Origin: Streptomyces armeniacus
Lineage (GTDB): Bacteria > Actinomycetota > Actinomycetes > Streptomycetales > Streptomycetaceae
Direction: 5' to 3'
NCBI RefSeq assembly: GCF_003355155.1
Contig: NZ_CP031320.1
Coordinates: forward strand, 5,385,367-5,449,366
DNA length: 64,000 bases
The notes beneath the pieces were generated by a model. It had not been told where the DNA came from. It searched no databases and was given only the letters and a program-made list of their open reading frames with translations. Numbering within the stretch: the stretch's first letter is position 1; each line of letters starts with the position of its first letter. Both the position numbers and the translations under genes were made by a program. Shown here piece by piece: positions 18,214 to 28,180 of this stretch.

Positions 18214-18609
18214 GTGCCGACCTACCAGTACCAGTGCACCGAGTGCGGCGATGGCCTCGAGGTGGTGCAGAAGTTCACCGATGACTCGCTCACGGAGTGC
18301 CCGAACTGCGAGGGCCGTCTGAAGAAGGTGTTCTCTGCGGTCGGCATCGTCTTCAAGGGCTCCGGGTTCTACCGGAACGACAGCCGCAGCACCGCGTCGA
18401 GCAGCTCGTCCGGGAGCTCGTCCTCCGGGTCGTCGTCGGATTCGTCGTCCAACGGGTCGTCGCCCTCGTCCTCGGACTCGTCGTCGAACGGCTCCTCGCC
18501 GTCGGGCTCGTCCGGATCGGGCTCGGGCTCGGACTCGGGCTCGGGAGCGTCCTCTTCGTCCTCGGACAAGAGCGGCAGCAAGAGCACGACCAGCACATCC
18601 GCGGCCTGA
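18214..18609 (+). CDS. FmdB-family zinc-ribbon protein with serine-rich tail
   Basis: A 131-residue protein. The first 55 residues are the FmdB/CxxC regulatory zinc ribbon (PTYQYQCTECGD, then LTECPNCEG), with four cysteines able to hold one zinc and a conserved GSGFYRND end. The remainder is an almost pure Ser/Gly/Asp/Asn low-complexity tail. FmdB proteins are named from a putative amidase regulator; their function is unsettled. GTG 18214 is set by AGGAGG 6 nt upstream. A CIRCE-like operator covers the translation start region, implying heat-shock or proteostasis control. Confidence 0.93.
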   Translation: MPTYQYQCTECGDGLEVVQKFTDDSLTECPNCEGRLKKVFSAVGIVFKGSGFYRNDSRSTASSSSSGSSSSGSSSDSSSNGSSPSSSDSSSNGSSPSGSSGSGSGSDSGSGASSSSSDKSGSKSTTSTSAA

Positions 18610-18646
18610 CGGAACACGCTCGAACACGCCACCGTAGGGTGAGCGC

Positions 18647-19477
18647 ATGAGTGAACAGGCAGAGATCGGCGTCATCGGCGGTTCCGGCTTCTACTCGTTT
18701 CTCGACGACGTGACCGAGATCACAGTCGAGACACCGTACGGACCGCCCAGCGACTCGCTCTTCCTCGGTGAACTCGGCGGCAGAAAGGTCGCGTTCCTGC
18801 CCCGGCACGGACGCAAGCACCATCTGCCGCCGCACCGGATCAACTACCGCGCCAACCTCTGGGCGCTGCGCGCGACCGGCGTACGCCAGGTGCTCGCGCC
18901 GTGCGCGGTCGGCGGGCTGCAGCCGGAGTACGGGCCCGGCACCCTGCTCGTTCCGGACCAGCTGGTGGACCGCACCAAGGCGCGCGTCCAGACGTACTTC
19001 GACGGTGAGCCGCTGCCCGATGGCTCACAGCCCAACGTGGTGCACGTGTCGTTCGCCGACCCGTACTGCCAGTCGGGGCGGGACGCGGCGCTGACGGCGG
19101 CACGCGGCCGCGGCTGGGAACCGGTGGACGGCGGCACGCTGTGCGTCGTCGAGGGCCCTCGCTTCTCCACTCGCGCGGAATCGCGCTGGCACGCGGCGCA
19201 GGGCTGGTCGGTGGTCGGCATGACAGGCCATCCGGAAGCGATCCTCGCCCGTGAACTCGGCCTCTGCTACGCCACGTTGGCCCTGGTGACCGACCTGGAC
19301 GCGGGCGCGGAGACGGGTGACGGCGTCTCACACGAAGAGGTGCTGAAGGTGTTCGGGGAGAACGTGGGGCGGCTGCGGGACGTGCTCTTCGACGCGGTGA
19401 CGGGGCTGCCGGCCGAGCGGCGCTGCGGGTGCGCCGACTCGCTGGACGGATTCGATCCTGGGATCCGGCTGCCCTGA
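18647..19477 (+). CDS. mtnP: S-methyl-5'-thioadenosine phosphorylase
   Basis: A 276-residue purine nucleoside phosphorylase of the MTAP type. It cleaves 5'-methylthioadenosine to adenine and 5-methylthioribose-1-phosphate in methionine and polyamine salvage. IGVIGGSGFYSFLDD, FLPRHGRKHHLPPHRINYRA (phosphate/ribose site), CVVEGPRFSTRAES and VGMTGHPEAILARELGLCY are family signatures. TAGGGT at 18633-18638, about 9 bp before the ATG, looks like a -10 for a leaderless message. No other methionine-salvage gene is nearby. Confidence 0.95.
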   Translation: MSEQAEIGVIGGSGFYSFLDDVTEITVETPYGPPSDSLFLGELGGRKVAFLPRHGRKHHLPPHRINYRANLWALRATGVRQVLAPCAVGGLQPEYGPGTLLVPDQLVDRTKARVQTYFDGEPLPDGSQPNVVHVSFADPYCQSGRDAALTAARGRGWEPVDGGTLCVVEGPRFSTRAESRWHAAQGWSVVGMTGHPEAILARELGLCYATLALVTDLDAGAETGDGVSHEEVLKVFGENVGRLRDVLFDAVTGLPAERRCGCADSLDGFDPGIRLP

Positions 19478-19569
19478 CACTGGCCTCCGCCCGGGGCGGG
19501 GTCCTGGCGGTGGGGCCGGAGGGGCGCAGGGGCCTGACGGGGCGCTAGTTACCTCTGTGGGTGACCGAG

Positions 19570-19596
19570 TTTTCCACAACCGCTGAGTAGTCCACA
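19570..19596 (+). other. Pair of DnaA-box-like nonamers
   Basis: TTTTCCACA (19570-19578) and TAGTCCACA (19588-19596) each differ by one base from the streptomycete DnaA box TTGTCCACA, are in the same orientation and lie 18 bp apart. They fall in the gap between mtnP and the CpaB-like gene. Two boxes could be chance or a regulatory DnaA site; there is no origin here. Confidence 0.3.
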
Positions 19597-19673
19597 GGCT
19601 GGAGCGGGATCCGGCGAAACCGTGCACGGTGGGGTCTGATGTCCAAGTCCCCTCAATGCAGGCGGTGTTCGTC

Positions 19674-20315
19674 ATGCCCCGAATCTCTCGTTCCACATCC
19701 GGTCCCACATCCGGTCCCACCTCGAGTTCCAGGCCCGGCCGCGGACGCCCCACCGGCGGCGCGGTGCCGGAGTTCGGGCCGATCCGCGCGGGCCGCGGGC
19801 GCGGCGACGGCCGGCACCGGCTGCGCCGGGCCGTCCGACGACGACGGCGGACCCTGGCGGCCGGACTCGCGGTGGCGGCCGCGGCGCTCGCGGCGACCGC
19901 GACACAGGGCCGCGACGCCCGTACGGAGCCGACGACGGGCCCGACCGCCGGGCCGGACGCACACGCGCCACCGGGCCCAGCCCCGGCCCGCGAGGCGGGC
20001 GCCCGGGCAGGACAGGACCGTACGGGCGGCCGGCACGGCCCCTCGGGCGGCGGGAGGGTGTCGGCGCCGGTCCGTATCGCGGACGCGGCGACCGTACGGC
20101 TGCTGCGCCCCGGCGACCGCGTGGACGTGATCGCGAGCCCGCCGGACTCGGGCCCGGCCCGGGTGGTGGCGCGCGGTGCCCGCGTCGAAGCGGTCCCCGA
20201 GGCCGGCGCGCACGGGAGTGAGGGGGCGCTCGTCGTGCTCGCGGTCGCCCGTGAAACCGCCGTCAAGCTGGCCGGTGCGACCGTGAGCTCCCGTCTGGCG
20301 GTGACGCTGTGCTGA
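19674..20315 (+). CDS. CpaB/RcpC-like SAF-domain protein
   Basis: About 213 residues. A strongly basic N-terminus and one transmembrane helix (LAAGLAVAAAALAATA) are followed by a Pro/Gly/Ala linker and a SAF-type beta-clip with VSAPVRIADAATVRLLRPGD and RVDVIA. This is the pattern of Flp-pilus assembly protein CpaB/RcpC, which works at the cell envelope. No other Tad/Flp pilus gene is present, so a pilus role is doubtful. ATG 19674 is used; in-frame GTG 19629 and ATG 19656 are alternatives. The protein ends in a cysteine (AVTLC). It lies 99 bp upstream of mscL in the same direction. Confidence 0.72.
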   Translation: MPRISRSTSGPTSGPTSSSRPGRGRPTGGAVPEFGPIRAGRGRGDGRHRLRRAVRRRRRTLAAGLAVAAAALAATATQGRDARTEPTTGPTAGPDAHAPPGPAPAREAGARAGQDRTGGRHGPSGGGRVSAPVRIADAATVRLLRPGDRVDVIASPPDSGPARVVARGARVEAVPEAGAHGSEGALVVLAVARETAVKLAGATVSSRLAVTLC

Positions 20316-20414
20316 TTCGCCGGATTCGGGATTGGACATTCCTGTCAAAGATCGTGCACGGTATTCGCCGTTCCGTTTCCCGTGGGCTGCAGTGGTACGA
20401 GAAGAGGCATTCCG

Positions 20415-20969
20415 TTGAGCGACGACAAGCCGGGGCTCCTGTCAGGGTTCAGAGACTTCCTGATGCGGGGCAATGTCGTGGAGCTGGCCGTTGCCGTTGT
20501 GGTCGGTACTGCCTTCAGCAAGATCGTCGACGCCGTCGTGAAGGGGTTCATCAACCCCATGGTCGGAGCGATCGGCACCAAGAACCTGGAAGACTACCGC
20601 TCGTGTCTGCGCGGTCCGTGCGAGGTGGACCCGGCCACCGGGGAGATCGTCAGCGGTGTCCCGATCAGCTGGGGCACGGTGCTGAGCGCGTCGCTGACCT
20701 TCCTGATCACGGCGGCGGTCGTGTACTTCCTCATGATCCTGCCGATGAACAAGTACAAGGAGCGGCAGGCGGCGCGGAACCCGATCGTCGAGACGGAGAC
20801 CGGACCCACCGAGGTCGAGCTGCTCACGGAGATCCGCGACGCGCTCGTCACGCAGCGGACCGGGGCGCACGACGCGGCGGTCACGCTGGGCGCCCAGCGA
20901 GCGGGCGTCGACGGCGGCCCGGACAGCGATGGCGCAGCGCCCGATGGCGGGGTATCCACCCGGAAGTAG
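20415..20969 (+). CDS. mscL: Large-conductance mechanosensitive channel MscL
   Basis: A 184-residue MscL, the pore that releases solutes on hypo-osmotic shock. FRDFLMRGNVVELAVAVVVG is TM1 with the gate, and SLTFLITAAVVYFLMILPMN is TM2. The periplasmic loop is longer than in the E. coli protein (CLRGPCEVDPATGE, two cysteines), and the C-terminal tail is extended. TTG 20415 is preceded by GAGAAGAGG at proper spacing; the ATG 11 codons upstream lacks one. CpaB-like gene upstream, same strand. Confidence 0.95.
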   Translation: MSDDKPGLLSGFRDFLMRGNVVELAVAVVVGTAFSKIVDAVVKGFINPMVGAIGTKNLEDYRSCLRGPCEVDPATGEIVSGVPISWGTVLSASLTFLITAAVVYFLMILPMNKYKERQAARNPIVETETGPTEVELLTEIRDALVTQRTGAHDAAVTLGAQRAGVDGGPDSDGAAPDGGVSTRK

Positions 20970-20994
20970 CGGCCCAGACCGCAGCGGCGGCGGC

Positions 20995-21183
20995 TCAGAG
21001 GTGGTGCGGCGGCTTCTCGTCCAGGAACCGGGCGAGGTCCGACGCGCCACCGCCGTCGGCTGCGGGCCGCTCGCCCCAGCCGTCCTCGTCGTCCTTCCCC
21101 CAGAGCCGCGCCGTGTCCGACGACTCCTGGCTCAACGGGTCGTCGAAGACCAACTGCTCGGATGGCTCGGGGCGGGTACTCAT
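20995..21183 (-). CDS. Small acidic hypothetical protein
   Basis: A 62-residue acidic protein (many Asp/Glu, no transmembrane segment) ending in DLARFLDEKPPHHL. I believe that this C-terminal signature recurs beside mscL in other streptomycetes, but I cannot verify it. It is divergent from the P1 peptidase gene with 29 bp between starts, and its stop is 25 bp from the mscL stop. Function unknown. Codon bias at third positions is high in G+C, supporting a real gene. Confidence 0.6.
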   Translation of the reverse strand: MSTRPEPSEQLVFDDPLSQESSDTARLWGKDDEDGWGERPAADGGGASDLARFLDEKPPHHL

Positions 21184-21212
21184 GCCTCAAGGGTACGGGC
21201 ACCATTGCCCCC

Positions 21213-22235
21213 ATGGACTCGCTGACGGATGTACAGGGCCTGCTGGTCGGACACGCCCAGCGGACCGGGGACGGCTGGCTGACGGGGACCACGGTGGTGC
21301 TCGCGCCCGAGGGCGGCGCGGTGGCCGCGGTGGACGTACGGGGCGGCGGCCCGAGCACCCGGGAGACGGACGCGCTGGACCCGCGCAATCTGGTGCAGCG
21401 GGTCGAGGCGGTGGTGCTGACCGGTGGCAGCGCCTTCGGGCTGGACGCGGTCTCCGGGGTCGTCTCGTGGCTGGAGGAGCAGGGCCGTGGCTTCCGCCTC
21501 GACGAGGACCCGGCGCATGTCGTGCCGGTGGTCCCGGCGGCCTGCCTCTTCGACCTGGGCCGTGGTGGCGACTGGCACGCCCGGCCGGACGCGGCGCTGG
21601 GCCGCGAAGCGGCCGGGAACGCGACCACGACGGTGCGCCAGGGCAATGCCGGTGCGGGGACGGGCGCGGTCGCGGGCGGCCTCAAGGGCGGCGTTGGCTC
21701 GGCGAGCACGGTGCTGCCCTCCGGGGTGACCGTCGCGGCACTGGCCGCGGTGAACGCCGCGGGTTCGGTGCTGGCCCCGGACACGGGCGCCCTGTACGGC
21801 GAGTTCTGGGAACCGGGCCGCCCGGAGTTCCCGGCCCCGGAGCGGCACGCCGAGGCGCAGCGCCGGCTGGGCGAGGCGCGGGAGGAGTCGGCGCGTCGGC
21901 TGGCGGCGACCGTCAGGCCGTCGCTGAACACCACGCTCGCGGTCGTGGCGACCGACGCCGACCTGACCAGGGCCCAGGCCCAGAAGCTCGCGGGGACGGC
22001 ACACGACGGGCTGGCCCGGGCGGTCCGCCCGGCGCATCTACTCAACGACGGGGACAGCGTCTTCACCCTGGCGACGGGCCGCCACCCCGTGGACGGCCCC
22101 GCCCTGAACGAACTGCTGGGTGCGGGTGCGGACGTGCTTACCCGCTCCGTCGTACGGGGGGTGCTGGCCGCCGAGAGCGTCGACGGGGACGGCGGGATGT
22201 TCCCGTCGTACCGCGAGCTCTACGGCAGACCCTGA
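21213..22235 (+). CDS. P1 family peptidase (DmpA/BapA fold)
   Basis: A 340-residue protein of the P1 (DmpA aminopeptidase) family, Ntn-like enzymes that self-cleave at an internal Gly-Ser/Thr. VEAVVLTGGSAFGLDAVSGV and GAGTGAVAGGLKGGVGSAS are conserved, and RPSLNTTLAVVATDA contains the expected N-T processing region. Streptomycete members of unknown substrate are common. ATG 21213 follows a short GC spacer; an upstream in-frame ATG at 21162 is not supported by similarity. Confidence 0.92.
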   Translation: MDSLTDVQGLLVGHAQRTGDGWLTGTTVVLAPEGGAVAAVDVRGGGPSTRETDALDPRNLVQRVEAVVLTGGSAFGLDAVSGVVSWLEEQGRGFRLDEDPAHVVPVVPAACLFDLGRGGDWHARPDAALGREAAGNATTTVRQGNAGAGTGAVAGGLKGGVGSASTVLPSGVTVAALAAVNAAGSVLAPDTGALYGEFWEPGRPEFPAPERHAEAQRRLGEAREESARRLAATVRPSLNTTLAVVATDADLTRAQAQKLAGTAHDGLARAVRPAHLLNDGDSVFTLATGRHPVDGPALNELLGAGADVLTRSVVRGVLAAESVDGDGGMFPSYRELYGRP

Positions 22236-22354
22236 GCACCGGTCCCTCAGAGAGCACGGGCCCGCCGCGGGGTGCGGGCGGCCCCTCGCCGGGCACGGGT
22301 CCGTCGGGTACGGGTCCGTCACCGCGTACGAGTGCGCCGCGACATGGGGGTACG

Positions 22355-24489
<2,135 letters not shown>

Positions 24490-24493
<4 letters not shown>

Positions 24494-25458
24494 CGCACGA
24501 CTCCGTGGGACAGGGGGTGATCGAGGGGCACCTCGGTGGTGACGGTGACCGCTGCGCGGTCCAGATCGGCGGGCGTGGGCATGGCGCTGCCGGGCAGCTG
24601 GACAGCCGCCGCGCCGTGGGCGACCGCCGCGGCGAGCGCCTCCGGGCCGCGGCCGCCCGCGGCGAGGAAGCCCGCGAGGGAGGCGTCGCCGGCGCCGACG
24701 TCGCTGCGGACGGCGCGTACCGGCGCGCTGCCGAAGTACGTGCCGGCGCCGTCGACCAGGAGCTGGCCGGCCGCGCCGAGGCTGGCGAGGACGGCGCGAG
24801 CGCCGTGGCTCCGTACGTCCTCGGCGGCCTTCACCGCGTCGCCGACCGTGGCGAGGGGGCGGCCGACGGCTTCGGCCAGTTCGTCGCGGTTCGGCTTGAC
24901 GACGTCCGGGCCCTCGCGCAGTGCGGCGGTCAGGGCGGGACCTGATGTGTCCAGGGCGATACGGGCTCCCGCGCGGTGGGAGCGGGCCACCAGTTCCGCG
25001 TACCACTCGGGGGTGAGGCCGCGCGGGAGGCTGCCGCAGCAGGCGATCCAGGCCGCGTCGGCCCCGGCGGCCTGCGTGCGGGCGGTCTCCAGCAGCGCCT
25101 CCGCCTCACGCCCGGTGACTTCCGGGCCGGGCGCGTTGATCTTGGTGAGGGCGCCGTCGGGCTCGGCGAGGGCGACGTTCACGCGGGTGGAGCCGCGTAC
25201 GGGGACGCCGGCGACCTCGATGCCGAGTTCGCCGAGCAGCCGGGCCAGCAGCGCGCCCTCCGGGCCGCCCAGCGGCAGCACGGAGATCGTGCGGTGGCCG
25301 GCGGCGGCCACGGCGCGCGAGACGTTGACGCCTTTGCCGCCGGGGTCCACGCGGTCCGCGTCGGCGCGGAGCACCGCGTGCCGGTGGAGTTCGGGGATCT
25401 CGTACGTGCGGTCCAGGCTGGGGTTGGGGGTGACGGTGAGGATGGTCACGGCGCTCAC
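24490..25458 (-). CDS. fruK: 1-phosphofructokinase
   Basis: A 322-residue PfkB-family kinase that converts fructose-1-phosphate to fructose-1,6-bisphosphate. ITLTPNPSLDRTYE-type N-terminus (here LTVTPNPSLDRTYE), DPGGKGVNVSRAVAAAG and the C-terminal SDVGAGDASLAGFLA (anion hole and catalytic Asp) are diagnostic. It starts with GTG 25458 overlapping the fruR stop (GTGA) and is followed by fruA with an ATGA overlap. Confidence 0.96.
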
Positions 25459-26216
25459 ACCCGCCTGACCTGGGTGCCCTGGCGTTCGATCGCCGAGGCG
25501 TCGTCCGGGTCGAGTCCGGTGTCGGTGATCAGCACGTCGACGTCGGCGAGTGAGCCGAAGCGGGCGAAGTGCTCCTGGCCGAACTTGGTGGAGTCGGCGA
25601 GGAGTACCACCCTGCGCGCCGCGCCCATGACCGCGCGTTTTACGGCGGCCTCGGCGAGGTCGGGGGTGGTGAGGCCGTTCTCGGCGGAGAAGCCGTTGCT
25701 GGCGATGAAGGCGACGTCGGCGTTGATCTCGCCGTAGGTGCGGAGCGCCCAGGCGTCGACGGCGGCGCGGGTGCGGTGCCGGACGCGGCCGCCGACGATG
25801 TGCAGGTCGATGCCGGGGTGGTCGGCGAGCCGCGCGGCCAGGGACAGGGCGTGGGTCAGGACAGTGAGCGTGGAGCCGACGGGGAGGGCCGCGGCGAGCC
25901 GCCCGGTCGTCGAGCCGGCGTCGAGGAGCACGCTGCCGTCCTGCGGCAGTTCCTCGACGGCGGCCTTCGCGATGCGGTCCTTCTCGTCGGGTGCGGTGGC
26001 TTCGCGTTCGCTGAGGTCGGGTTCGAAGTCGAGCCGTCCGGCGGGGATGGCCCCGCCGTGGACCCGGCGCAGCAGTCCGGCGCGGTCGAGGGTCTTCAGG
26101 TCGCGCCGCACCGTCTCGGCCGTGACCTCGAACTCGGCAGCGAGTGGCAGCACCTCCACCCGGCCGCTCTCGTGGGCGAGGCGGAGGATCTCCTGCTGTC
26201 GCTCAGCTGCATACAT
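25455..26216 (-). CDS. fruR: DeoR-family regulator of the fructose operon
   Basis: A 253-residue DeoR/GlpR-type repressor: N-terminal winged helix (RQQEILRLAHESGRVEVLPL, then VTAETVRRDLKTLDRAGLLRRVHGGA) and a sugar-phosphate sensing domain (DAGSTTGRLA, FIASNGFSAENGLTTPD). By analogy it senses fructose-1-phosphate and controls the fru operon that it heads. Three tandem GAACnnnCAT elements sit at and just upstream of its start codon, well placed for autorepression. Confidence 0.93.
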   Translation of the reverse strand: MYAAERQQEILRLAHESGRVEVLPLAAEFEVTAETVRRDLKTLDRAGLLRRVHGGAIPAGRLDFEPDLSEREATAPDEKDRIAKAAVEELPQDGSVLLDAGSTTGRLAAALPVGSTLTVLTHALSLAARLADHPGIDLHIVGGRVRHRTRAAVDAWALRTYGEINADVAFIASNGFSAENGLTTPDLAEAAVKRAVMGAARRVVLLADSTKFGQEHFARFGSLADVDVLITDTGLDPDDASAIERQGTQVRRV

Positions 26217-26245
26217 GTGGGTTCATGTCCGTTCGATGCCCGTTC
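26215..26245. promoter_or_regulatory. Triple direct-repeat operator at fruR
   Basis: Reading leftward, GAACNNNCAT occurs three times: 26245-26236, 26234-26225 and 26224-26215. The period is 10-11 bp, so all copies face one side of the helix. The last overlaps the fruR start codon. DeoR/GlpR repressors typically bind multiple direct repeats. This is probably the FruR operator. Confidence 0.7.
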
Positions 26246-26391
26246 TTGTGACCTGCGCGCAAGGGTACGGCCGCACCAAGCCAAAGTAAACACACTCGGG
26301 CATTCTCTTCCGGGCTCTTCCCGGGGTTCGGACACAGACGGAAATCAGGCGGAAACGAGCGGACGCCCACCGGGGCAGCTCCCGGGCAGCA

Positions 26392-26430
26392 CTGAGCCCC
26401 GATCACCGGGGGGCGGCGATCGGGGCTCAG
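26392..26430 (-). terminator. 13-bp hairpin after hrdD
   Basis: Arms 26392-26404 and 26418-26430 are perfectly complementary with a 13-nt loop. It begins 16 nt beyond the hrdD stop in the direction of transcription and separates hrdD from the fru promoter. Confidence 0.85.
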
Positions 26431-26446
26431 CTGGTCCGGCGGCCGG

Positions 26447-27466
26447 TCAGGCCGCCGCGTCGAAGCCCGTGTCCCGGGCCAGCTTCTTCAGTTCCAACAG
26501 GGCGTGCTTCTCTATCTGGCGGATCCGCTCACGCGTCAGGCCGTGCTGCTTGCCCACCTCGGTGAGCGTCCGCTCGCGGCCGTCCACCATGCCGTAGCGC
26601 GCCTTGATGATGGAGGCCGTGCGCGGGTCGAGCCGTCCGATGAGGTCGTCCAGCTCCTCGCGGCGCAGCACCGTCAGCACGGACTGCTCCGGCGAGGCGG
26701 CCGAGGTGTCCTCGAGGAGGTCGCCGAACTGCGTCTCGCCCTCGTCGTCCACGGACATGTTGAGGCTGACCGGGTCGCGTGCCCAGTCGAGCACGTCGGC
26801 GATGCGCTCCGGGGTGGAGCCCAACTCCTTGGCGATCTCGGTGTGTTCCGGCTCACGGCCGTGCTCGCGGTTGAACTCGCGCTGCACGCGCCGGATCCGG
26901 CCCAGCTCCTCCACGAGGTGGACGGGAAGCCGGATCGTACGGGACTGGTCGGCGATCGACCTGGTGATGGCCTGCCTGATCCACCACGTCGCGTACGTGG
27001 AGAACTTGAAGCCCTTCTGGTAGTCGAACTTCTCGACGGCGCGCACCAGGCCGGCGTTGCCTTCCTGGATCAGGTCCAGCAAGGGCAGTCCACTGCGCGG
27101 ATACCGGCGGGCGACGGCGACGACGAGCCGCAGGTTGGACCGGATGAAGACGTCCTTGGCCCGCTCACCCTGCGCGACTATCGCCTCCAGCTCCTCGCGG
27201 CTCGCGGTCGCGCTGGGCGCGTCGCCCGAAGGGCTGGTCTCGGCCCCGTCGAGGATCCGCCGCGCGTACACGCCCGCCTCGATGTCGAGCGACAGCTCGA
27301 CCTCCTTCGCCGCGTCCAGCAGCGGTGTGCGGGCGATCTCATCGAGATACATGCCGACCAGGTCGCGGTCCGCGACTTCTCCGCCGCCGGTGGCGCGAAC
27401 ACTGCTTGCCGTGTCGGTGGCACCGGTGGTGGCTGCCTGACGACGGGCGACGGCACGGGTTGCCAT
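26447..27466 (-). CDS. hrdD: Principal-type sigma factor HrdD
   Basis: A 339-residue sigma-70 of the group 1/2 Hrd class. Region 1.2 DLVGMYLDEIARTPLLDAAKE, region 2 SNLRLVVAVARRYPRSGLPL with DLIQEGNAGLVRAVEKFDY and STYATWWIRQAITRSIADQS, region 3, and region 4 RTLTEVGKQHGLTRERIRQI are all intact. It lacks the long N-terminal extension of HrdB. The N-terminus MATRAVARRQ and the divergent phosphinothricin-type acetyltransferase match, from memory, the S. coelicolor hrdD locus; hrdA is the alternative. ATG 27466 has GGGAGCACGC upstream. Confidence 0.85.
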   Translation of the reverse strand: MATRAVARRQAATTGATDTASSVRATGGGEVADRDLVGMYLDEIARTPLLDAAKEVELSLDIEAGVYARRILDGAETSPSGDAPSATASREELEAIVAQGERAKDVFIRSNLRLVVAVARRYPRSGLPLLDLIQEGNAGLVRAVEKFDYQKGFKFSTYATWWIRQAITRSIADQSRTIRLPVHLVEELGRIRRVQREFNREHGREPEHTEIAKELGSTPERIADVLDWARDPVSLNMSVDDEGETQFGDLLEDTSAASPEQSVLTVLRREELDDLIGRLDPRTASIIKARYGMVDGRERTLTEVGKQHGLTRERIRQIEKHALLELKKLARDTGFDAAA

Positions 27467-27631
27467 GCGTGCTCCCTTGCGTGGTCTACTAACTGGTCGG
27501 TGGCTTGGATGGGGCCTCTCGAGTGCCCGCATCTGATGGAAACAACGACGGGAATCCGGACAGAATTCCCAGAAGGCACATCCTTTTTTCGGATCATGCA
27601 GTACCCTGCACCGCCACCTGGGAGGACGGCC

Positions 27632-28165
27632 GTGACAGAGAGTGCGGATTCGGTGGTCAGGCCGGGACACGAGGGCGATCTCGAAGCTCTGACGGACCTC
27701 TACAACCACTACGTCCGTGAGACGCCCGTCACGTTCGACATCGAGCCCTTCTCACCCGAAGAGCGCCGCCCTTGGCTGCTCTCCCACCGTGAAGACGGCC
27801 CACACCGCCTCTTGGTTGCGCGAGAGGCCCGGGAGGCCGGAACCAGCCGCGAGGGCCGGCTGCTCGGCTACGCCCACAGCAGCCGCTTCCGCCCGAAGGC
27901 GGCGTACGACACCTCCGTCGAGTGCACCGTCTACGTCGCCCCGGACGCCGGCGGCCAGGGCATCGGCACGCTGCTCTACAAGCGGCTGTTCGAGATCCTC
28001 GACGGCGAGGACGTGCACCGCGCCTACGCCGGAATCACCCTCCCGAACGAGGCGTCCGTCCGGCTGCACCGCCGCTTCGGCTTCGAGCCGTGCGGTACGT
28101 ACACCCAGGCGGGGCGGAAGTTCGGGCGCTACTACGACGTCCGGCGCTTTGAAAAGCAGCTGTGA
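27632..28165 (+). CDS. GNAT acetyltransferase, phosphinothricin/bialaphos type
   Basis: A 177-residue N-acetyltransferase of the PAT/Bar group, which acetylates phosphinothricin or methionine-sulfone-like amines. LTDLYNHYVRETPVTFDIEP at the N-terminus, ECTVYVAPDAGGQGIGTLLY (acetyl-CoA loop) and AGITLPNEASVRLHRRFGFE are typical. GTG 27632 follows GGAGG at 27621-27625. It is divergent from hrdD. As I recall, the corresponding S. coelicolor gene can confer bialaphos resistance, but the natural substrate is probably something else. Confidence 0.9.
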   Translation: MTESADSVVRPGHEGDLEALTDLYNHYVRETPVTFDIEPFSPEERRPWLLSHREDGPHRLLVAREAREAGTSREGRLLGYAHSSRFRPKAAYDTSVECTVYVAPDAGGQGIGTLLYKRLFEILDGEDVHRAYAGITLPNEASVRLHRRFGFEPCGTYTQAGRKFGRYYDVRRFEKQL

Positions 28166-28180
28166 GGAAGAACGCGTGAG

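Noticed and set aside
19674..20315. Part of a Tad/Flp pilus locus
   Set aside because: No prepilin, ATPase, secretin or TadB/C gene is in the neighbourhood. Only the CpaB-like domain is seen, so the pilus role is not supported.
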